Assembly: GCA_037783545.1 (NCBI GenBank)
Contig: JBBELK010001004.1
Location: forward strand, 1-64,000
Direction: 5' to 3'
Length of the DNA stretch: 64,000 nucleotides
Origin: Henricia sp. BOLD:AAB3569
Lineage: Eukaryota > Echinodermata > Asteroidea > Spinulosida > Echinasteridae
In this document: piece after piece, positions 46,440 through 57,099 of the stretch
Layout: every line of letters starts with the position of its first letter
Position numbering within the stretch: the stretch's first letter is position 1
Translations under genes and position numbers: made by a program
Notes under the pieces: generated by a model
Seen by the model: the letters and a program-made list of their open reading frames with translations, nothing else
Told to the model about the DNA's origin: nothing
Databases searched by the model: none

Positions 46440-46800
46440 TCGATCGACTACGACTAAATGCCTGTGCTGATCTGCATTTTACGCACAATGGGTTAATGTC
46501 TATACATGTACTCACAATCAATAATATACCAGCCATCTCCATATCGACTGTGATGTGCACTGTGTAAAGCGAGATACAAAATGGTGGCTCTTAAAAAAAT
46601 ATCGGCCTGTTGAAGTAAAAAGAAAGTTTTTATGCAGACTATTACTGTCTGTGCCATACACCGTTTGGTTTGCCAATAGACCTATGAGACATAATGACGT
46701 CACGCAATGTTTACCGCGGTGCATTATGGGTGAAATGTGGGAACGAAATCTCTGCATCGCTAGTTTGCACAATTATTGCAGGGCCATTTTCGCCACATTT
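46440..46800. repeat. inverted arm, left middle part
   Basis: 46440-46670 is the inverse of 57355-57650. It shares the complement of TGATGTGCACTGTG, CGGCCTGTTGAAG and TGCCATACACCGTTTGG, with indels between. The opposing ORF-length frames here are by-products of the repeat and have no family match. Confidence 0.75.
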
Positions 46801-48324
46801 TGAGGCCTTAAAAGTTAAAACCATAGTTTCGCCGTCCGTCGTGGGCATAAAACTCATTATGGCATAACTAAGTTGACACGAACCATTTTATAAAATTGCG
46901 ATCTTTGTTTTTGACGGGTTTTTTTTGCCGGCGAAGCGGTTAGTAAAGTTTACAAAGCTACGTGCATAATAGTCCGGTCAATTTACGGGAAAATTGTGCC
47001 TGACCTACAATTAATTGCATTAAGAATGCATTACAACACTGGCTGGTGTATACTAAAAATCAAATATTTTCTAATGAGTGGAAATGTGATTTTTATTTCA
47101 CGCCAATTCGCGGTAAATTTTGTAATTTTTTTATTTATTACATTGAGGGCGCTAATTCTATCACGAATCCGTACACATTATGTAACAAGCTTCGGGAAAC
47201 ACGACTCCTCGTAGCAGACGAAATATTTCCCATCCCGTCGTATGCTAAAATGAGGCATTATAAACGAAATTTACATTTTATTTTCACATTTCGGAATTTT
47301 GTTCGTAGTTATAGTGGTCAAACAACTGCCCTATACTGTTATTCTTTCTTAGTGTAAATTGGTTTGTAATAATTGTTAATTTTTGCTTGTGTGGATAAAA
47401 TAGCAGTGTGGATAAAATATAAAAATTATATAATATGGAGATGGTGATAAGGTCCATGCCAAAAACAACAAAGGAAAATATATCTTAGATTTTTTTTAAA
47501 TTTAATTTCTTTTGGTTAAAACACACGTACTTCTTGTGTTGTAAATGTGCTTATTACAAAAATAAATCCCAAAATTGGGGAAACAATTGATAGGTGCATA
47601 AGTATTTAGTCATTGCATTAAAGGAGTGTGACCAGATCACCTTTTTTGTACCCATAACTCCCCGGGACTTACCTTATGGGTCATGAGATTTTTATATCAC
47701 AACATCCGTTATATTTTTCTGATTACGAAACTGAAACTCCCGCGCTTCTAGGCCGCATATTTCCGAGGATATCGTCGAAAATCCACCGATTATTTGTAAA
47801 CTAATTTTCCAGTATCAACGTTTATCCACTGAAAGCCGACTCGATAGTTTTGTTCAATTTTTTACTGGAAATCGCGAATAATTTCGGGTTTTTGGGACAT
47901 GGGAGGTGTGTATGGGAGTTACTTGATAATATTGGTAAGTTACATCGAAAACTATTTTCCAGAAACTCTGGTCATGCTCCTTTAAGTTACAATTATGTTT
48001 CCGTGTTACATCCAAAACTATATTTGACCCTATTTCGTCTTTCCCTCGATAACCCCATGAACCAATAGTACTCAGAAATTTCAACTGATTAGGCCTAATG
48101 AGAGAAATTAAAAAAATAGTATTAATTGTAACAAAACTGACGAGCAGACGTCGACTAAATGGAATTTTGTGCAAATGCAGGTGCGACATTTTGGTGTTCT
48201 GCAACAAAATAAAGTTGCAATATCCTCCATAAATGTAGATAACAAAATCAAGACGGGACAGAGAGGGCAGGGCATGAGCAAAAGGCAAGACTGGTATTTT
48301 CGGTCTACACTCTCGGTCTAAATT
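46801..48324. other. AT-rich inverted-arm interior; no gene
   Basis: 47185-47430 resembles 55230-55460 in direct orientation (CGTAGCAGACGAAATATTTC; GGTCAAACAACT; TTAATTTTTGCTTG). 47985-48075 is the inverse of 57100-57190 (GATAACCCCATGAACCAATA). No domain is recognised in the overlapping frames. Confidence 0.5.
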
Positions 48325-48393
48325 ATATACTAAGAATATTTAGTAGACAGCCTCATTAACTAATTGTGCGTATGCAGACACAGGCATCATATA

Positions 48394-48678
48394 TGACCCG
48401 CTCTGCAAAAAAAAAGGGTCTTAAGTCGCGCTGGCTAGTATTCTTTTTGCGACCATAAAAATAAATCTGTGGCATTTCTACGCTCATTAAAATACCTTAA
48501 CACAAAATAAATTCCAGACGTAACGCAGACATTCCAGGGGGAACACAGAGATTCCAGGAATTTCCATTGTATTTTGGTATTTTATTGAGCGTGGATTTGC
48601 CGCGGATTTCTTGTTATGGTCGCAAAAAGAATACTAGCCAGCGCGACTTATAAGACCTTTTTTTTGCAGAGCGGGTCA
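48394..48678. mobile_element. ~285-bp fold-back MITE with an empty-site relative
   Basis: Ends GACCCGCTCTGC and GCAGAGCGGGTC. The first ~62 bases of each arm pair almost perfectly (AAGTCGCGCTGGCTAGTATT) and pairing continues loosely to the centre. The inverted-arm partner at about 54800-54825 reads straight through the site (complement of GGCATCATATAGTCGTGATC) without the element, which is an empty site. ATATA-type bases flank both sides here, consistent with a 4-5 bp target duplication. Confidence 0.75.
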
Positions 48679-48977
48679 CATATAGTCGTGATCGATCGAT
48701 AATGTGGTCGTTGACTGGCCGATATGTGGCAGTCCATGACTTCAGGACACACTGGACATATTTTTTGTAAAGGGTCAAACACTATAGGAGTACAATCGGT
48801 AAACTCCCCCTCCCCAAGGGAAAAATAAACAAATGTCTCTAGAGGTAATCTATCCCCAAAACCGTTTTTACATCATCAATAGGCTTTTTTTTTAAGAGCC
48901 ATCAATTTGTATAACGAACCATTAATCCATTTGTGCGTATGCAGATGACGCAGTCATTACACGTGCATGTACTCGTA

Positions 48978-49451
48978 ATCGATCGATGTTAGTCTTGACC
49001 TATTGACCGGCCGGTGTGTTGCAATGCATATATAGGTTCAGGTCGCGCTGGACATTATTTTATTGCCAAAAGGGGCACACGATTAAGTACATGTATAAAT
49101 TATATACAAACTTTAAAAAGTTTTCATTCCAACAAATTAAGATTTTTCAAAAAATACCCCCCACAGTGAGTCAGATGTCGTTTCATTCTATAGTATATAT
49201 ACTGATAAATATAAATCGATCGATGTTAGTCTTGACCTATTGACCGGCCGGTGTGTTGCAATGCATATATAGGTTCAGGTCGCGCTGGACATTATTTTAT
49301 TGCCAAAAGGGGCACACGATTAAGTACATGTATAAATTATATACAAACTTTAAAAAGTTTTCATTCCAACAAATTAAGATTTTTCAAAAAATACCCCCCA
49401 CAGTGAGTCAGATGTCGTTTCATTCTATAGTATATATACTGATAAATATAA
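48978..49451. repeat. 237-bp tandem duplication
   Basis: Two copies, 48978-49214 and 49215-49451, both beginning ATCGATCGATGTTAGTCTTG and apparently identical. The 70-75-codon frames starting at 49016 and 49253 are the same sequence twice and show no domain. Confidence 0.9.
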
Positions 49452-49827
49452 AACCATGGAGGTAGGAAAAGATGAAACGCTCAAGAGAAGTTTTCAGAGA
49501 TTAAAAACAATTCAGCATCCGATACAATTTGAACGAATAGAATTCTCCAAAGAGAGGTTTCCGTTTTCATAGATTGAGATTATAATAATAACAACAAACC
49601 ATATATCTTTATTAAATGCGTCTAAGATGGGGTTACCGAGAAAAAAGGCAAACAACTGGTATTTTCGGTCTACAAGTACCAACTTAAAATTACAGATTTG
49701 GAAACAATACCCCACAGAACTATGTCTATTTCACAGTAACATTAAACTTAAAAATTCTTCCTTTTCACTTCAAGAGGCTCACATTTTTTAGGAGCCACAA
49801 TTTTGTGACTGTTCCGAAGTGCACGCA

Positions 49828-50262
49828 ATAGACAGCCGCATTGTGACGTTTGCCATTGCAATTGGCTCTAAACATCATGGCCGTCGGAAAAAGTACCATT
49901 GCAAAAGCACAGGGACGTACACGGTTTAATGATTTTTAGTGTAGAGCCAAGGCAACAGGCCAGGCCGATCGAACATTTTCGTGCACGGTATATGACACCG
50001 AGTAATTCCCCTGCCATTGTTCCCATTCAAGGAATTTCCTTTCAGATTTTAGGGGGAATTCGTGCGTTGGGAAGAGTTGAGGTAAAAGACTGCCGAAGTG
50101 AATACGTCTTTTCTTGTTAGTTGCCTATAGGCAATGGCTCAACACTAAAAATCACTGAACCGCATGTCCCTGTGCTTTTGCAATAGTACTTTTTTCCCGA
50201 CGGCCACTATGTTTAGAGCCAATTACCATGGCAAACGTCACACTTCGGCTGTCTATAGGGAA
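49828..50262. mobile_element. inverted-repeat element, GACAGCC-type ends
   Basis: GACAGCCGCATTGTGACGTT at the left is mirrored by AACGTCACACTTCGGCTGTC at the right, and pairing continues inward (AAAAGTACCATTGCAAAAGC with its complement). The same words occur near 45640-45830, 46180-46440 and 57640-57760, so it is a dispersed family. No coding capacity. Confidence 0.65.
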
Positions 50263-50362
50263 GTACATGTATAGGGGATTGGGAAGTAACTCAATGTTAT
50301 CTTGCAGCATATGCGATCGATATTCGTCAATGATCGGCCCGTATGTTGCAATGCATAAATTT

Positions 50363-50570
50363 AGGGGCCAATTTCATAGAGCCGCTCAAGCGCAAGCAGT
50401 AACGATGTACTTATATACTGTAGCAGACGAGTTTCACAGTCGCGGTATGGTTAAGGCTGCGCGTGCTTGAATACGTTCATTTGTTGCCTCACTAAGTCTG
50501 GCTCTGCAGTTAAGGCACGTTCCTAGTTACTACTATCGTTAACGCGATGGCTATGAAACAGCTCGTTAAT
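50363..50570 (+). mobile_element. fold-back MITE, family copy 2
   Basis: Opposite orientation to the copy at 10988-11220. Shares TTTCATAGAGCCGCT, GCAAGCAGTAACG and CTGCAGTTAAGGCACGTT, ending ATGAAACAGCTCGTT. Confidence 0.65.
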
Positions 50571-50699
50571 GGATTAATGGTTGGTTATACAATGGTCTAA
50601 AAACGGTTTTGGGGTAGATTAATTACCTCTGGGATATTTGTTTATTTTTCCCCCGGGGAGGCGGAGTTTACCGATTGTACTCCTATAGTGTTTAAGAGT

Positions 50700-51240
50700 G
50701 TGTCCATGAGAGGACCATGCAAATCGTGGCAAGGTGGGGGTCGGCAAATTTAGGTAAAATTTGGTGGGTAGGTGGGCTATAGGGAGCCTTGAACTTATAC
50801 AACATTTTAGGCCAAACCAATCTCCGTACCACAAATGAGAGCCCAAAGTATATTTTACTTGTAATGATTGGGCTATTTTCGCTATTTTGGGCTACATAAC
50901 TTCAAACGCTTGCTGCTGAACAATGGAAAGTCGTAGAGCAATCAAACTTACAGGGTCTTGAGGTTGTATCCTGACCTATTTGGGGAACTACAAATCAAGA
51001 AAAAATAATACTCATAAAAGGCAATGGCAAGTCATTATTAAAGGGTACCACTAAATATGTTACACATTATGTGTCATTTTTGAGCCACCGTACTGTCATT
51101 AGTGCAGGTCTTTCAGTAATGAATTTCTGGTAAAAGAGTGTTGGTATGGTGATCTCTTGGCAGCACTAATAAAAAATTTGTCAGCAGTTTCTAGTATGGT
51201 GTAGTGGGACTTCAATTTTCATCATAATTGTATCTAGCTG
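50700..51240. other. no gene; contains an inverted segment
   Basis: 50700-50765 is the inverse of 54650-54725 (shared CCATGCAAAATC- and GGTGGGGGTC-type words). The rest is unassigned. Confidence 0.45.
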
Positions 51241-51279
51241 TTTACCAATAGGAACCTATATTTGCATGTTTTTCCAAAT

Positions 51280-51760
51280 GTGGGGTGGGGGTGGGGGTGG
51301 GGGTGGGGGTGGGGAGTGGGATGGCGTGGCAGGGGGTGGGGAGGCATGTCAGGGGTGGGGGTGAGGCAGGGGTGGGTTGGCATGGCAGGGGGTGGGGAGG
51401 CATGGCATTGGGGCAAGGTGGTGGTTGGAGGCGGGGTGGCTAGTGGCAGGGGTGGAGAGGCATGGCAGGGGCGAGTCAGGGCATTGGGGCGAGGTGGTAG
51501 GCGGAGGAAGAGTGGAAAGTGGCAGGGGTGGGGAGGCATGGCATGGCGTGGGGTGGGAAGGTGTGGCGTAACTAGGTGAGACATCCGAGGGGGCACCTGG
51601 GGGTGCACACATTTTTCCAGTGGGGCACTAACCGTAAAAAATGTAAAATTGTGAAAAATACCCATTCCCGAATTTCAAAAGGGGGGCGGTCAGGGCATTG
51701 GGCGAGGTGGTGGGCGGAGGCGGGGTGGAAAGTGGCAAGGGTGGGAGGCACGCGCTTTGT
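51280..51760. repeat. G-rich minisatellite
   Basis: Begins as (GGGGGT)n and degrades into GGCATGGCAGGGGTGGGGAGG-like words with several periods. A second patch (51690-51750) repeats GCATTGGGGCGAGGTGGTAGG-like sequence. Glycine/tryptophan-rich plus frames and proline/histidine-rich minus frames here are composition artefacts. It has strong G-quadruplex potential on the plus strand. Confidence 0.85.
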
Positions 51761-52028
51761 GAAGCATTCTTTCTTGGCAGCCCGGGAATAGTACTACGCG
51801 TGCGATTTACGAAACAACTGGACATAGCGCATACAGCGCGCAGTACACACGATACGACAGCACCGCGACGGTACAACGCGCGTGCAGACACACGAGCGTG
51901 TCAACTTCCAATACCTTGGGGAGCTAATATCGACTATTCAAACTCAAACTATGTGATATTTGTATAATAATTATGATGTACCTCAAGCCGGCAGGGGTGT
52001 GGTGGCAAGTGAGGGGCAGGACAAGTCT

Positions 52029-53615
52029 CTACAGTCCACACTGCTCCTGCACAGCATCTGCAAGAATCTGTCTTTCAGCCATTTTCACACTGTTCTCAAC
52101 ATTAGAGAGGTCCTTGGAGGGTACATGTAGAGTCCCTGATTTCTGCAGGACAGTGAGACGGGAGAAGTAACTTGTCATTTGTTGGACAGTCAACCAATCG
52201 TCTTTGCGGAACTGACTTTTCAGACGGCGGGACACAGTTTCTGGGTTTTCCTTTTTTTCCCGTTTCAACTCCAACCATGAACTGAGCAAGCAAGAAATCC
52301 TTTATTTCCCGCGAGAACCTCTTGTTTGGCCTGGACATTTTGCGAGCCCATCCACACTCGAGTGGCTGGGACATGGAGGCAGAAGCTGCTGTTGAACCTT
52401 TATCAGAATGAGAGGTACCAAGTGGCATCTCACCAACCTTTTCAGCCCATTGACGTGCAATCTGGTCAAAACGAGATTCCCGCAGGGGACGAAACATATG
52501 TTGTCATGCTGCCAAGTGTTGTGTGAGGAGCTCATCCGTTCGGAAGGTTTTGATGCAGTTTGATTCCGGGCAGGAGAACTGAACAGCTTCTTTTTGACAA
52601 ATTACTCCTGTAAAGACTTTGGGTTCAGTGTACTGTCCAACAGAGTAAACGGTGTTCAGTGGGTCAAGGGGTCGTTTGATCAGCTTCGCATATGGATGGA
52701 ACTGGTTCTCGATGTTGTAAGCAAGCCAGGAGCGCACTCCACCTTCCTCAAAACAGAACTGTGTATAGTTGGTAACACCTGGCCATCTGAGAGCTTCCTG
52801 TGAAGAAGGCATGTCGCCGATTGTCATAACAGCGGCATAGCATCCTCTCACTTGTTATGACTCCAAGGCAGTGTGCATGTCATCAGCAGTGAGTGCGTTG
52901 TTTCCTTCACATTTACATACCTCTCGATATGGGCTTTCATTGGTGCTATCTTACGATCACATATGTCCTTTCCTGCCTGCACCTCAGAGAAGTCATACCT
53001 TCAAATGTTGATGCTCACTTTTCTTGAGAGATCAGCCATGGACAGGATAAGAGGTGCACAATGGTAACAGCCTGCATTATCTGACCTGAGCCCAAGGGTG
53101 GGGATTTTGACCCACTAATAATGTGATATGCATAAATAGCAAGGCGTGCATGTTTTGCACCTGAGGATTGGGATTTTTTTGTCGCCTAAATTTTGCTCTA
53201 GGGGTGGGGATTTCGTCGCGCAAAAGTTAGAATCCCCACCTCCTGGGCGGGGCACCCGGGGAGGGGGAGGGGGAACAACTGATCAGGTGCATAACTCTCA
53301 CATGCATGACATGACTGGGAGAAGGGTACCCCATCGATCAAACACCTCACGACTTGTTGTTTTATTCACATCACGAAATGGTTTCACTTTTCCTTCCTGG
53401 AGTGGATGAGTACATTTCCTTGTTGATGTCCAACTCAACCCTAATTTGTACCTATGTGCCGGGCATATTGTCATATCACCATGAGCATCAACATCGAACA
53501 AACCACAGCGCAGGAGAATTAGTCTCCATTCCAGTTTGCGTCATTTGCAGCAACTTTTCACTTTTGCAAGTGCCTCCGAATGTCTTTTGTGCATCTGCAA
53601 ATAATGCTCAATGTC
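52029..53615 (-). pseudogene. degenerate putative transposase-like gene with C2H2 finger
   Basis: Minus-strand fragments lie in order from 53615 to 52029. They read EEDIEHYLQMHKRHSEALAK; GDMTICPAHRYKLGL; NAGCYHC; RYDFSEVQAGKDICDRKIAP followed by MKAHIERYVN; GCYAAV; and a C2H2 finger (FSCPESNC, then TDELLTQHLAA). Next come RPNKRFSREIKDFLLAQF and DWLTVQQMTSYFSRL. The frame is broken by several in-frame stops (for example TGA at 52504-52506), a frameshift in a T7/A7 run near 52250 and a non-coding insertion around 53070-53290. I recognise these blocks as a recurrent uncharacterised family in cnidarians and other marine animals. DNAGCYH-like and GKDxCDR blocks suggest a DDE-type nuclease, an inference only. 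The copy is dead. Confidence 0.65.
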
Positions 53616-53884
53616 TTCTTTTCATTTGGATAGAACAGGTAAATACCACACTGAATGCTTCTACATTGGTCTAAATCAGCAAAATCGCACTGCAATGCCA
53701 CAGTCGGCATATCAACAGCCGCTATCTACGCGGGAAGCGTAATTTTTTTTACACCACTGCGAGGGGAAAACGAGGGGTTTTGTACCTTTTTAGCGCCTTG
53801 AGAGGAGACTATATAATATGTTAGGGGTTAGGGTTGGTTATTTTTAAGGAATTTAGGGTTTTGAATGCGGTCGGTTTGCAACCA

Positions 53885-53960
53885 GCTTCGTTGTCTGGTT
53901 AGAAGAGATCTCGACTTGCAATCATAAGGTCCCTGGTTCAAATCTCAGTGTTTGGGATTT
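53885..53960 (+). repeat. possible tRNA-derived SINE head
   Basis: TTGTCTGGTTAGAAGAGATC resembles an A box region and GGTTCAAATCTC (53935-53946) a B box. The flanks do not pair as an acceptor stem, so it is not a tRNA gene. Weak call. Confidence 0.35.
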
Positions 53961-54649
53961 TTCGAAATTTCTCGTTACTTCTTTTTCTCTAATAGTGAGA
54001 GTAAGAGTTCTGACTATTTCCAAGATTGTCACTTGAGAAGTATCAGTCATTGGAAACTTAGACTCTATTCGTTGCGGTGTAAAAAAAAAACACGCTGACG
54101 GGAATGTGCAATGTGATGGCGCCCTCTGTTGGTAGCGCGCTAGTACAATGGGCGTGGCTTTAACTGGAATTGGTAGAAATTCATTCCGCTCCTGACGCCA
54201 AACTAAAAAAGCTGACAAATGTTTTATTTTTTATTTTTGTAGCTGGATAATTGAACAATATTTTTGACCAAGATTGGTGATTTTTTTCCCTGCACTAATT
54301 GCGTTATTGATCAGCGCGTAAAAGATGTATTTTTACTACGGGAACTGATGTATGTTTTCTCAAGGCCTAAAAACCTGCCGTGATTACTTGCAACTCCAGG
54401 GTCTATGGTCCATCGTGTAGAGCAGAAACAGATCTTTCATTTGATGTACAGGTCAACAATATACGATTTTGGTAGAGCGAATAACGAGACGATAATTATA
54501 CGCTAAAAACGTCTCAAAAATGACTACCCAGAAGTCCCTCATTTTTGACGGAAATCGTTGGTGCCTTGTTCTCGGCCCCTGTGTGATTATTGGCCGAGCT
54601 ACTACACTGGGTCTCATTGTTCCAGAAGGGGGTTAAGTGGGTAGAATTT
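53961..54649. other. no gene seen
   Basis: AT-rich unassigned sequence. A minus-strand frame at 53922-54218 has no recognisable domain. Confidence 0.4.
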
Positions 54650-54925
54650 GACTTCGATTCGCTGACCCCCCACCTTGCCGATTTTTAAAGATTTTGCATG
54701 GTCTTTTCGTGGACTGACTCTTAACCCTTTAAAAATATGTCCAGTGCGTCCTGAAGTCATCGACTGCAACATATCGGCCAGTCAACGACCACATTATCGA
54801 TTGATCACGACTATATGATGCCTGTGTCTGCATACGCACAATGGGTTAATGAGGCTGTCTACTAAATGTCCTTATATTCTCCAGTGTGGAATATGTGGAC
54901 GGGAACCAGTCTATATGCTGACGAC
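54650..54925. repeat. inverted arm, right inner part
   Basis: 54700-54870 is the inverse of 48325-48395 plus 48678-48790 (the MITE at 48394-48678 being absent here). 54650-54725 is the inverse of 50700-50765. 54870-54925 carries the inverse of the TAGACTGGTTCCCGTCCACA word found at 41186 and 58972. Confidence 0.75.
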
Positions 54926-55004
54926 GTACGTGAAGCTGTAAAAACAAAAAACCACAGCCACAATTCATGTCAACAGAAGGTGTAAAAAGCATTTTTCCCT
55001 TTTT

Positions 55005-55150
55005 GACCCCAAAATGATGCGACATCACAATTGTCCAAAACTTTACGTATGAGGTCACATTGACAATGTTGATAAAATATAAAAAAATGTTATCTAAAAG
55101 TTTGAATAAATTTTACAAATCCTATGCTAAAAGTGCTATTTCATCTTTAC
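55005..55150. repeat. solo monomer related to the 185-bp satellite
   Basis: CGTATGAGGTCACATTGACA, GTTTGAATAAATTTTACAAATC and CTAAAAGTGCTATTT match the 185-bp unit at 59025-62515 in order and orientation. Divergence is clearly higher than between array units, and closest to the divergent last units (62380-62515). Confidence 0.8.
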
Positions 55151-55229
55151 GGATTATTTTCTAGTAAAATTATATCATTTTAAGCGGAAACCTTTCATTG
55201 GGTAGTTGCTATTAATTAAATATTTACTT

Positions 55230-56277
55230 TCAGTAACTTCGGAAACACGACTACTCGTAGCAGACGAAATATTTCCCGTCGTCTGCTAAAGATGAAACAT
55301 TATAAACGAAACTGATATTTATTTTTTTCACATTTCGGGGATTTTGTTTATAGTTAGTGGTCAAACAACTTCCCCACCTGTTATAACTTCCTGTAAATCG
55401 TTAATTTTTGCTTGGGTGGATAAAATATAGCAGTGTTGAATACAACAAGTATATAATATGGCGAGCACCTGATTTTGAGTTTTCCAGACACCGTCGCACA
55501 GTGGGCCAGGTGGGAATGCAACTGTGCCAAAATAGGCATATTGTGATTTTTCTAAAAATTTAAAATGTTACATTTGTTAGGCTTGTGTGGGTCTGTACAA
55601 CTATTTTATAACTCTAAGTAATACCGTCTTAAACCCGACGAGAACAGGCAAACCACGGGAACAACCACGTGTGCTTTATTCATTAACTCTGGAAATAAAT
55701 ATTCCGGCCGATTCCCGCCTCAAGTCATATTTTTTCGAGAAGCCAAGACCCTCAACAATATTTTAAAACCAAATTTGGACTGCTACAATTATTTGCTACC
55801 CTTGAAGTTGTTTAATTTTTTGTGAATCCCCCATTTGATAAACTTGGCTGTGTGTATGTTTGACCGGTTATGGTCCCTTTAAGGCTTTTATTCGTTTCCT
55901 CTGTCATGTGCAACCACGTGGCCATATTTTGGCGCAACTTGTTATTGCATGAACTATACGTTTTTAAAACAAACCTCCGTAGTTTGTTTTTGGTAAGTTT
56001 ACCATTATAGTGACGTCACAAAGATTTAACATGTTCACCATTACGGGTTTTAAAACCCTCAGAACTCCACTTTCCACTAAAACAGACACTTTCGTTTCAT
56101 TCTGGCCCACTGCACTGTGCGCCGTCTGGTCGCAAGTGGTCGTGATTTCCCAAACAATGCCATGCGCTGGTCCCTCCGAAATTGTACAACTTTAGACGAA
56201 TGGATCTAAAGGCGATGCAATGCAGAAAGAATATTATAGTATTGTAGATGAAATAAGTGGAAAGACATGGAGTGAGG
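55230..56277. other. AT-rich, direct-repeat segment, no gene
   Basis: 55230-55460 is the direct-orientation relative of 47185-47430. The remainder holds no recognised gene. Short opposing frames near 56010-56297 overlap one another and have no domain. Confidence 0.45.
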
Positions 56278-56410
56278 CAACAAATAGCCGTCTCCAAGCA
56301 CGCGCATCCTTAACCGTGCCTCGACCGTGAAATAGCGCTTTTAAAACTCGTCTGCTACAGTAGGCCTATAAGCACACCGTTACTGCTTGCGCTTGAGCAG
56401 TTTTGTTACA
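56278..56410 (-). mobile_element. fold-back MITE, partial family copy 3
   Basis: Carries AAGCACGCGCATCCTTAACC, GAAATAGCGCTTTTA and CCGTTACTGCTTGCGCTTGA, matching the middle and one end of the copy at 10988-11220. The other end is missing. Confidence 0.55.
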
Positions 56411-57099
56411 ATTAATATTTTTTTATATTTCTCTCATTCATCAGTTGACAGTCTGTTCTAAACCATCGTACGCTTACCAACTCCTGTCGAACTTCTAACA
56501 AATCAAACCAATTACACTTTCGTTTAATTGCGTGTAGCCTGCCGAGTTAATGCACGGTCGACCTGTGTTTATTTAAACAAAATACAACTCGTAAATTTGA
56601 TACTATATAGTCATGCATATTTGTAACTTATTGACATTGTTACATGAATCCTTTCTTTACACTTGCTGAAATACCACCACCAAGTTTAACAAATAATACA
56701 TAATTGGAGACTTCTTGACCCAGGGTAAAAAAACAGAGATAAAACTAGATAAGGTAAAACACTCTGGAAAACCTTGTGGTCCTTAATCAGAAATCTATTA
56801 TTTGTCTTAGTGATTAAGAAAAACATTGTGTCCTTTCGTTGAAGTTACAACCAAAAACTTTGCCCTTTGCAAACTTTTAAATAAAAGCTGACCCGTGCAG
56901 TATGGCTTCTGAGGCTAGAATGACTACCACTACTGCACGGGTCTATTTCCACCTGACTGCACCCTTTGTGCAAGCACCTGTACATTCCGGCCCTTTCATT
57001 CCAGACCTTTCATGCCCGGACCAAATCAAGCGTATCGCTTGAGTGCAACGCCTAGACATATTTTCCCCGCCATACTTCGTAACGCGGGGAAATACATTT
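56411..57099. other. no gene seen
   Basis: Unassigned AT-rich DNA. GACCCGTGCAGTATG near 56890 and TACTGCACGGGTC near 56930 form a hairpin of about 12 pairs. Confidence 0.4.

Larger units (their letters stand above)
48785..50695. repeat. inverted repeat pair around a 1.9-kb interval
   Basis: 48785-48880 (ACTATAGGAGTACAATCGGT; AATAAACAAATGTCTC) is mirrored at 50600-50695. Inside are a perfect-looking 237-bp duplication (48978-49451), an AT-rich segment without genes, a further inverted-repeat element (49828-50262) and a fold-back copy (50363-50570). It could be a nested non-autonomous transposon, though I cannot fix its ends. Confidence 0.6.

Noticed and set aside
51234..51665. Proline/histidine-rich minus frame and glycine/tryptophan-rich plus frame
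   Set aside because: Both arise from the G-rich minisatellite and no single frame is favoured.
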